A DNA stretch of 64,000 nucleotides from Cladocopium goreaui. Its lineage: Eukaryota; Sar; Dinophyceae; Suessiales; Symbiodiniaceae. Within the stretch, counting starts at the first letter, position 1, and every line of letters starts with the position of its first letter. Location: positions 40,566-104,565 of the forward strand of contig CAMXCT020002327.1 of assembly GCA_947184155.2 (NCBI GenBank), read 5' to 3'. The translations under genes and the position numbers were made by a program. Positions 57,201 to 64,000 of this stretch are shown here, piece by piece. The notes under the pieces were generated by a model, which was given only the letters and a program-made list of their open reading frames with translations, was not told the DNA's origin and did not search any database.

Positions 57201-59027
57201 ATGTTTCGGGGAGCGGATCTCTTGTGGTCGGAAATCCAGAGATAGTATCCACCTGGTATGAAGTCTTCTCATGCACTCTGCTTCATTAACAGCTCCGTGA
57301 TTTTAGCCGGGGCACAGATGTGCGAATGATTCGCATGCCAAACTGTCTAGAACCATGCAAACACAAAACAATGATATTCACAAAGCCCTCAGAAGCTTTG
57401 TGGGAGGAGCGTACATGGCAATGCGTGACAGCACATGCCCCTTTGGTGGCATGTCCTCGTCTGATGTGACTCCAGGGTTCCAAAAACAGTCTCTACGGGT
57501 TTAGTTCACAGCATCTAGATCGGCATGAGAAGAACAAGCAGATCCCCCAGAGAACAAACCTGCAAACCTGCCAAATCCTGTCTCCACTTGGCCAAATATG
57601 ATTTGAAATCAAACCTGTGGAAATGGTTGTGAAGAATTTTTCAGCAAGCGAAAGGTTCTCAAAGCTTCTGGCTGGAACATGTTCAAACACAGTCGAACAC
57701 AATGATCATAATGTGGTTCAGCAAACTCTATTGCATCGTAGATGGTGAACTGAGGAATACTGAGTGAACCAGCAATCAATACTGCAACCCTCCTGGGACA
57801 TGCACTTTCCAAAAGTGGCGACATGGCCTGAGACTGCTCTGGCATGAATCAAGCCCCAACAGACCCGGCCTCCAGCCAGATGGTCTTGGCTGCGATCCAG
57901 TTTCCATTGTGGACCGCTCTGTTGAGAGCCTTGCCCAGAGCAGGAGCAGCTGCCGCGCGCACGGGCTTAAAGAGGAGGAACGTGAGACCTATCTGCATAG
58001 CAGGCACTGCTAAGTTAAGAACCACGATAAACATGGACCCTCCTTCAAAAAACAAAAAGAGAAGAGAAAGCACTGCCTGCGGCAGATTTTCAATTAGCAA
58101 ATACTCGCGCTTGCTGGGGGTCAGCTGTTTATACAGCATTGGGAGGATTGTTCCTTCCCAAAACCCTGCGGGTGACTCTCCGTCCACCTTGGGCGGCGTG
58201 AGAAGGACGGCCAGGTGGCTGGTAGCCAGTTCACTAAAACAGTTCGCGCCCGGTACGCCCTCCGGGTTTGCACCATCCAATCCGAACTTTACTCCACAAA
58301 AAATAAACCAGGCATGGAACGCCAGGAGGTACAGCCAGCTCAAGATGCCCAGGACCTTCATAGCCCAGTGATCGGACTGAAAACAAAGGGCCCCGAAAAT
58401 GATGTCTTTGAGCGTATCAAACTGGTCGGAGACCACAGGCAAAACGGACATCGAGGCCATGGCGAAAGCTGTGGCATCAAAGCGATCCCCGGCCTGGATC
58501 CAGGCCACCGCCACTACGGATTGGATCAGAAGTGACAAACAACCACAACAAAAAAGGAACAAATAAACCTCCCAATCCAGTCCCAGCTTTTTTGAAAGCC
58601 TTCCGGTTTGAAGGCTCCAAATGGAGGCGGCGAAACTCAAGAAAATGGTGACTATCAAGCTTACCGTGACCAGCAGAATTTGAGACTTTTTGCTCAGCGG
58701 GGCTGTCTGGCCGAGAGCCTGATAGTCGCCACGTGCTTTCAACTGGGCCCCTCCAATCATGATGCCTGATCCAAGGAAAACAAAACAAACATAGACCATC
58801 ACGAAAACTGAAAAGAACCAATGAAAACGGTCCGTTTTCTCTTCATCGGACATGGCATTGATCTCCGCAATACTGGGAAGGAACGTCTTTGGTTCTTCCA
58901 CTCTCTCCTCAGTGAAATTCCATTTGAGCATGCTCTGCACCGATTCAACCAAATCGGGCATATCAGGGATGTCCGGCAGGGTGAAACCGAACGCTGCACC
59001 CAAGGCGGTCGCGAGCAGGATCATCAT
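39552..59027 (-). CDS. Gene D: divergent membrane-LRR paralog with very long introns and altered tail
   Basis: Exons: 59027-57870 (386 residues), 56766-56686 (27), 56380-56309 (24), 56153-56112 (14), 55510-55430 (27), 53545-53462, 47215-47132, 40715-40632, 40014-39931 (28 each) and tail 39659-39552 (35 plus stop). All are phase 0, giving about 625 residues. The introns between the third, fourth and fifth LRR-type exons are each over 6 kb and full of tandem repeats. In the tail about 17 bp are missing relative to genes B and C, so the frame entering by splicing changes after A-L-E-E-A-E and the conserved G-E-D-F-K-I-x-W-Q-L-G lies in another frame. The long introns make the 3' part of the model less certain than the 5' part. 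Confidence 0.65.
39931..40014 (-). CDS. Gene D penultimate exon
   Basis: 84-bp phase-0 exon, A-L-A-A-G-I-I-E-N-R-S-L then L-R-L-D-R, donor CCAG|GCGCTC. Equivalent to the penultimate exons of genes B and C. Confidence 0.65.
40632..40715 (-). CDS. Gene D LRR exon, variable residues QK/F/D
   Basis: 84-bp phase-0 LRR exon starting A-L-G-Q-G-L-R-E-N-R-S-L; turn S-I-G-D-S-G-A-Q. Duplicate of the exon at 47132, with which it shares about 550 bp of adjoining intron. Confidence 0.75.
40716..41275. repeat. Duplicated LRR-exon flank, copy 1 (gene D intron)
   Basis: Matches 47370-47945 at high identity (for example 40860-41180 with 47560-47880). Together with the LRR exons beside them this shows tandem duplication of an exon unit now about 6.5 kb apart. 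A weaker relative adjoins the exon at 53462. Confidence 0.85.
41500..44160. repeat. Degenerate TTTCCTGG...AACCTT repeat field (gene D intron)
   Basis: The phrase TTTCCTGG, often followed within 10-20 bases by C-rich sequence and AACCTT, recurs at irregular spacing (for example 42065, 42130, 42415, 43455, 43520, 43580, 43650, 43718, 44005, 44110, 44130). It looks like an old, decayed tandem family in which the 279-bp array is embedded. Confidence 0.6.
42325..43410. repeat. 279-bp tandem repeat, about four copies
   Basis: CCTGTGGGG-CC-AACCTTTGAAG recurs at about 42419, 42699, 42977 and 43256, with long runs of T or A varying in length. No coding function. Confidence 0.95.
44690..44935. repeat. 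(CTAT)n/(CTGT)n/(CT)n microsatellite
   Basis: Interrupted tetranucleotide tract, CTAT first and CTGT to the right, with (CT)n stretches. Confidence 0.97.
44936..46230. repeat. TAGTG-type satellite, about 1.3 kb
   Basis: Built from GTAGT and GTAAT words, with higher-order blocks that contain GTAGTTGTAGTTGTAG every 120-150 bp. Long open frames on the minus strand are a by-product of the short period. Confidence 0.97.
46235..46625. repeat. 93-bp tandem repeat, four copies
   Basis: CCAAAAGTGG recurs at 46251, 46344, 46439 and 46532. The period is a multiple of three, so open frames appear on both strands; no sign that they are genes. Confidence 0.95.
47132..47215 (-). CDS. Gene D LRR exon, variable residues QK/G/I
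   Basis: 84-bp phase-0 LRR exon starting A-L-G-Q-G-L-K-E-N-R-S-L; turn S-I-G-D-V-G-A-Q. Donor CAG|GC. Confidence 0.75.
47216..47945. repeat. Duplicated LRR-exon flank, copy 2 (gene D intron)
   Basis: Counterpart of 40716-41275; the part at 47216-47350 also matches 53546-53680. Confidence 0.85.
48105..48255. repeat. (CAT)n/(TTC)n trinucleotide tract
   Basis: Imperfect CAT and TTC runs in a gene D intron. Confidence 0.95.
48845..49865. repeat. GTGTAAAAGCATCTC degenerate tandem repeat, about 1 kb
   Basis: Units of roughly 16-20 bp, GTGTAAAAG followed by C/T-rich sequence, repeat with much variation. Non-coding. Confidence 0.9.
49900..50480. repeat. Degenerate repeat of about 60 bp
   Basis: Phrases such as TTTGCAGCATTTT, GCTAACATC and GCAAATTGCAT recur at about 60-bp spacing with heavy decay. 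Confidence 0.55.
50865..51050. repeat. (TCA/TCG)n trinucleotide tract
   Basis: Near-continuous TCA and TCG triplets. Confidence 0.97.
51119..51930. repeat. ACCACCGAGACACC minisatellite, about 0.8 kb
   Basis: Units of 11-15 bp built from ACCACC, GAGAC and AAGAC words. A higher-order duplication is visible: 51645-51715 resembles 51765-51835. Open frames on both strands are composition effects. Confidence 0.97.
53462..53545 (-). CDS. Gene D LRR exon, variable residues QR/Y/Y
   Basis: 84-bp phase-0 LRR exon starting A-L-G-E-G-L-K-E-N-R-S-L; turn S-I-G-D-A-G-A-K. Donor AAG|GC. Confidence 0.75.
55430..55510 (-). CDS. Gene D first LRR exon (27 residues)
   Basis: 81-bp phase-0 exon, V-V-A-E-A-M-K-H-T-T-T, ending E-I-G-A-E-G-A-E. 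Acceptor TGCAG|G, donor GAG|GC. Confidence 0.7.
56112..56380 (-). CDS. Gene D exons 3 and 4 (56380-56309 and 56153-56112)
   Basis: Exon 3 is 24 residues (E-L-N-K-L-S-E-G-E-L), donor GAG|GC. Exon 4 is 14 residues (C-N-L-S-T-R-K-I-G-N-S-G-A-K), acceptor CCGAG|TG, donor CAAG|GTG. Joined they align with the single 39-residue exon of gene C. Confidence 0.65.
56686..56766 (-). CDS. Gene D exon 2, linker
   Basis: 27 residues, A-E-V-G-E-D then H-L-R-F-L-L-E-H-C-N-F-Q. Acceptor TGCACAG|GC, donor CCAG|GA. Shorter than in the paralogs. Confidence 0.6.
57870..59027 (-). CDS. Gene D membrane exon
   Basis: The start at 59027 (M-M-I-L-L-A-T-A-L-G, a leader) is preferred to the in-frame ATG at 59099. The same motifs are present with substitutions: G-D-R-F-D-A-T-A-F-A-M, D-T-L-K-D-I-I-F-G, C-F-S-E-L-A-T-S-H-L and I-E-N-L-P-Q-A. 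The first sequon is N-F-T. Donor GAG|GC. Clearly the same family as genes A to C but the most diverged. Confidence 0.85.
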
Positions 59028-62000
59028 GGTGGTGCTGATTGCAAGTTTGTTTCTTCGCCGGCCTGTTGAGCAATGGCGGCTGCAGGATGTGCATTGCACG
59101 AACTAAAGCACAAGGTCCCGAGGCCAACTCTGAAGAAAACATTCGTCTGAAATCCAAGAAAACCAACATTATCAAAGATCAGAGGAGCGCAGCGTCCAAT
59201 TTTTTCTCACGGTACCCCAATTCTTCAGCACTCGGGGCTCCCGTTGAATCTTCAGCACCTGTCCAAGTTCTGTCTCAATGTTTTTCGGTGCGTTCCGTCC
59301 ATCAAAAGGGGGAGTCCAAATTGTTTGTTGCTGCTGCCATGATGCAAAACTGGTAAGCCCCCTCTTACTTTTACAAACTCTGTGGCATCAAACATATATC
59401 CAGAACGAGAGAAACGTCGCATGCGCAGACAGACTTCTCTTTAATGCATAGTCCTAAGCATAGCAACCATATTTTACCCGTTTTGGCAAAGGAACGAAAA
59501 TGGCCAAAGACCCACCCGACCAACTACCTCAAAAAGCCTCTTGGCTTCGCCAGGTGCAAAGTGCATGGTCCAGCCTCGCACGTCTCGTTGTAATATGTTC
59601 CGATGGATACTGCGCACCATTCAGAATGTTCAGAACACTTCCAACGCGTCAATTTCATCGCCAAGGATTCACTAGAATCACCAGAAAGTTAGAAACACCC
59701 TCAAACACAAGTCTGAAATGAAATTTATTCTAAATTCACGCTCCCAGACTCTCAGATATTCCCTTATTCACTTTTTGACGCAAGGGATTCGGTCCGTGCT
59801 TTACATCGAACAATCGAGTTGGTATTCACCATATTCTCAACCTTGTGGGTCCTTCACAGCAAAAACAGCGGAAAAAACTAGGCAAAACCTGGAGATTGTC
59901 TGAGGTCTTCGGTCCGGAGATTCTCTGGATCAGATCGGTGCAAAATGGAAGGATTTTAGTGACTTTTTACCTTCAATAAAAACGTGCTCTTCCGCAAAAT
60001 ATGGCACGGATTGGGAAGTCGACGATCCACTCGGATTGCCAAATTGTTCCTGCGGCTGACACATAGCAAACATGGCAAAAAGAAGTGCCAGAAACACGCT
60101 GAAATTGTCTATTAATAATTGTTATTTTTTTCTTTTTACAGTATTTCGGCGGAATCTCTATGTCCATTCAGGTTGGATAGTTCCAGTGTCAGGCCTCCAA
60201 TGGCTCTTTCCTCCTCGGTTGCCAGCGATCCAGAAGTCCTTCTTGCCCTGGAACCATGAAGGCATTGGATGGAACTGGGAAGTTTGGGCATCAACAGACT
60301 ATTACCACGTTTGGGACTGAAACAGACTACAGACGACTACAGACATCTACAGACATCTACAGACTATTACCACTTGATCGCAGTCATCGAAAATCACTTG
60401 TGATCCTTCCCTTGGCGACTTCCCCCGTTTGATCCTTCCCATTCTCAGCATCTTACCGGCGGTGAGTACAACCATTCGATCAGAGGAGTTCCAAAAGATC
60501 CACCTGCCAAGTGTGTTACCCTCTGGTAAACGTACAAACCACTATGGAAATCACCATGCTATGAAAATGGGTAAATCCACTATTTCGACTGGGCCATTTT
60601 CAATAGCTAAAACCAAACGTCCGCGGCAATCCACAGTTTGGAAAGGTGGATCTGCCCTCTGCCAGGTGTGCAGAAATTTGATGGATAGTAATCAGGCTAG
60701 AAAGTGATCTAGGTATTCCATGGTATTCCTGCTTGTTGAGACAGTTGACCCAAGAAATAAAATGTCCATGACGTTCACCAGCTTCCCCTGCTGATTCTCC
60801 AGCACCCTTTACCATCTAGCTGCATATAAATTTCTTTGCAATCTCAGGGGCAATGTTTGACAGATTTTCACTGAAACTTGCCAAAATGAGCCCGGAACAA
60901 TCCCAATCATGTCGTGCGAACCCAGACAGAAAACAGGCAGAAAAAAAACGCAAAAGGTCACAAAAACAAAATGTGTACCACTTGTGTCCCGTTTTGTGGC
61001 AAATGTGTTTGTTTTTCGCATGTGCAAGGGCGCCACGAGAAGTAAACGTAAGGTACCGTATCTGTTCGCATAAAGTGGGCACACTTGCTTTGGCAATCCT
61101 TGACAGTTTTCTGGCACTCTCCCCTTCGTTAGAGCACATTCAAAAACACACGAGAGTCCGAGAAGTAAAATCCAGGGCTTTTCCAAGCAACATAAAGCAA
61201 GGCATGGCCCGGGCAAAAGTACTGCAAGAAAGCGAAATGTTTGGCACATGAGCCATACATGTGTAAAAGTGCAGTCATTTTGCAAAGTGCATTTGGTGAT
61301 TCTGCACGTTGGGTCATGCCAAGTTTTTTGCTGGTTGCCTGTGGTCATGCACATGAGTTGAGCCAGGAGTCAACAACACCTCCAAATTTCGTGAAAGGGG
61401 AAGCAAACAACATCAAACAACTGGATGCTCCCTCCATTGTGCCTTCAGACAGAAGTCCATACGCCGCCATTGGTCCGGACGCTTTTTGGTGGAGGACATC
61501 AGGACCTTTAAGATTCTTGGGAGAGTCATTCTGGTACAAAAGTACACACATACAAAGTTCTCTTGTTTGCTAGGAATGTATGATATAGTTGTAAGGACCA
61601 ATGCCAAAGGGACCAAAATAAATCCTGTACAAGTCGTTGGCCATGCAACACTCCTACCAACGCCGTGCCTCCGTGTCATCGAAGACCCGGCCAAGCAAGC
61701 AATCACCTCTGTCCAGGACGGCCACAGCTGTTTGGGTTTCAATCGTGTTTCAACTGAACCGATTTTGCCTTTTTTCTTATGCGCTTGGTCATGTGAGTTA
61801 TGTGTTTGATATTTGATTTGGTAATTTGTCGCCACTTTATGTAAACCGCAGACTCGGACATCCTCCTCACCAGCACGATGCTCAGGAAGCTCCCATGACC
61901 GATGAACAGAAAAACTCTTACTGGACCCAGACCTCCAGGTTTTGGCACCCTCGTCATCTCCAAATACTTAGCAATTGCCGCAGCACGAGGATTCTTTTTG

Positions 62001-64000
62001 AACTTGTGCCCACTCTGCCAGCCAACGTTTAAGTTTTTAGAGACACTATGGCTCCGACAGACTATCGCCTTGGAAGCCAGTCTCCTGCACATGACAAAAC
62101 ATCCACAAAACTCCGATTGAAGTTGGAGTGCAGCTGAAATGCACAAATGATATCTTTACTCCACAGCAAATGAAGCCACTCTCCTTGGTGGGAAGTTGGA
62201 CTGGAAACATCTCCACAAGCTTGTCCAACATCTTGGCAAAAACAAATTTCGCTGGTGTGGAGGTTCCACAATGGTGTGAGATTGCATGGTGAATCTATCC
62301 TTCTCTGGGTGAAAACTGTTGCTATACTGGATACAAGCAAGTTCATCTTCTACTCCTCTACTCAGTTCAGAGCATCTGTTTTGGCTGGTGATTCAAAGCA
62401 TCTGTACTGAACGATCCACTTTAATCATCATCCATCTCACCTTTGTCAACCTTCTCCCTTCACATGGCCGGTAACATCCAACTTGCCGTACATGTTGTCC
62501 AATTCAAACTACTCAAAGTGCGCAAAGTACTACCAACGGCTGATATTGGCCAGTTAGATCTAACGTCCCAGCTTGTGAAAACAATGAGCAAGTGCAAATT
62601 GCAGGAATTGCTGACAGATTTCAAGGACAGGTCTGACAGCTGATGTGAACGGTGGTGGTTCTCCGTGATATCAACATTGGTCCCCTCTTTCAACTGTTGC
62701 CTACCACTGGAACAATCTGGTTTAGTGTTTCTCAAGCTCAGGTACTGTGTGCGTGTGTATCCCAAACAGTGTCCATCTTACATGCTGCATGCCATCGAGG
62801 AATCGAGGAAAGAAATACATAAATCATAAATACACACTAGTACACTGTGTTTGAATAATGTTGAAAGGTGCACCCGCGAGAGGGAAATGACCGAGTTTCC
62901 AGCAGGAGGATTCTGAATCAATGAAGGTATCCTGGCAAACGGAAACATCTGTTTTTGATGATGCAATCGAATTCGTAAAATAATACCCAATTTATATGGT
63001 TGCGGCCTTCTCCAGTTCCGTGATGTTTATTTCGTAGTCCATTTTCTCGCAACTCCAGGGAAATACATTTTTGTTTGGTCACCATATATCGTGAAACAAG
63101 TGAGCTGAGAAGAGAGTTTGAAAGCGTTTGGCAGTAAGAAAATCCCAATGGCACGAACTCAACGATGCTGTCGCATGTTTTCGCAAACAAGAAGGGATGG
63201 CCTGCATTTCATCATTGGGAGAGGCTGGGATGTCCATGGTCAAAGCTGCAGTTTAGTGGAGGGCGCAATTGGCTGTATGTGGTGTGTTTTTTTCCTCCAA
63301 CATCAACTATAAACAATCATAAATATCTAGATTGGATTTCAATGGATTTCACTTTCAAAGGCCTGGGAATTGAGAAATGGCGCATTTGCTCATCTCATCC
63401 TTTGCATTGGAGAAAGTTTTTGATCCTGGATATTGCATACTCGAGCCATGAAGCCATCACAGACTGTCACCTGCAATTGCCATTTGTCTGCATTTGCACA
63501 AACAGAGAGGGCTCGGTTCATCCCAATCGTGAAGACTTCGAAATCTACACACATGAAAAAATGGTGTTGACGGCTGATTCGCGGTCATCAGCAACTCCTC
63601 CTTTCTCACCGGCACTACGAGAAGTCTGCGCATAGTTGCACAGCATTCTCGATATATTTACATGATACATGCACGTACGTATGGTAAGCAAGCAACGCAC
63701 TTCATTGTTGACAGCCCCTAATCCTATAGCAGTACTGGGACTTTCACCTTAAGCGTTCTGCGCGTGGGTAATTCTCGAAATGGATTCCCGACTGCGGAGC
63801 GAATGGTTGCCGCTAACAATCATAGTTGATCGCTGAGGGACTGGAGTTCCAAGTCTGTAACGGGCCATTTGAAATCGCATGATTGAACGTCGTTGTGAAA
63901 AACCTGGGCCTCTACCTTGTGCACACCGGCTATGCAGTTGTAAATTATTGGTCCATATTGGAATTGCATGATCTTCCATGAGTCTTCCCAATTCGGGACA
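59028..64000. other. Upstream flank of gene D, no supported gene
   Basis: About 5 kb with only short scattered frames on both strands. The longest (181 codons, minus, 60809-61354) has no recognisable domain or splice context. A short tandem repeat, ACATCTACAG, lies at 60323-60370. The regulatory region of gene D is probably in the first part, but no motif stands out. Confidence 0.4.

Noticed and set aside
60809..61354. 181-codon minus-strand frame upstream of gene D
   Set aside because: Cys- and Leu-rich sequence without a recognisable domain, paralog or splice support; consistent with chance.
61486..62643. Short plus-strand frames at 61486-61809 and 62443-62643 that look mildly protein-like
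   Set aside because: No family, no splice context that can be checked, and no second copy in the window.
1..64000. Dinoflagellate spliced-leader relics, tRNA or rRNA genes
   Set aside because: None found by eye; a covariance-model or exact-match search would be needed to exclude them.

Overview
The window looks like nuclear DNA of a dinoflagellate, most likely a Symbiodiniaceae-type alga; this is inferred from genome style, not from a marker gene. All recognisable genes lie on the minus strand. They form a one-directional tandem family, and their introns mostly use GC-AG (once GA-AG, once GT-AG) borders. The long introns are filled with micro- and minisatellites. No rRNA, tRNA or CRISPR was seen.

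Host genes. Four paralogous genes, here called A to D from left to right, encode the same layout: a signal peptide, a membrane domain of about six helices in one large exon, a short linker, a run of leucine-rich repeats (LRR) carried one per exon, and a short tail with an E-x-G-x-D-F-x-I-W-W-Q-L-G signature. With shared splice borders every exon is phase 0. Gene C (36063 to 30245) can be spliced on paper into an uninterrupted 690-residue protein. Gene A (4218 to beyond base 1) is cut by the window edge. Gene B (16909 to 9766) has a one-base insertion in the membrane exon. Gene D (59027 to 39552) is the most divergent; it has a shifted reading frame in the tail and introns of more than 6 kb. 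A and B with their flanks are a recent large tandem duplication (about 13 kb offset). C is an older and D the oldest relative.

LRR exon array. Genes A and B carry nine near-identical repeat units of about 517 bp, each with an 84-bp LRR exon. The units differ almost only at the codons for the exposed residues of L-x-x-L-x-L-x-x-N, while the intervening leucine codons and the introns stay nearly constant. This suggests a diversifying recognition surface.

Mobile element. Between genes C and B lies a 7.84-kb element (20718-28556). Its ORFs encode an unknown 191-residue protein, a tyrosine recombinase, a Gag-like protein and a fusion of C5-cytosine methyltransferase (DNMT3-like), reverse transcriptase and RNase H. 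It is DIRS-like, but its methyltransferase is of C5 type and N-terminal. The undisturbed duplicate at 8041-8063 preserves the empty site, which fixes the ends, shows no target duplication, and resembles the junction of the circularised element.

Rest. 41-53 kb is gene D intron full of tandem repeats. 59.1-64 kb holds no gene I can support.
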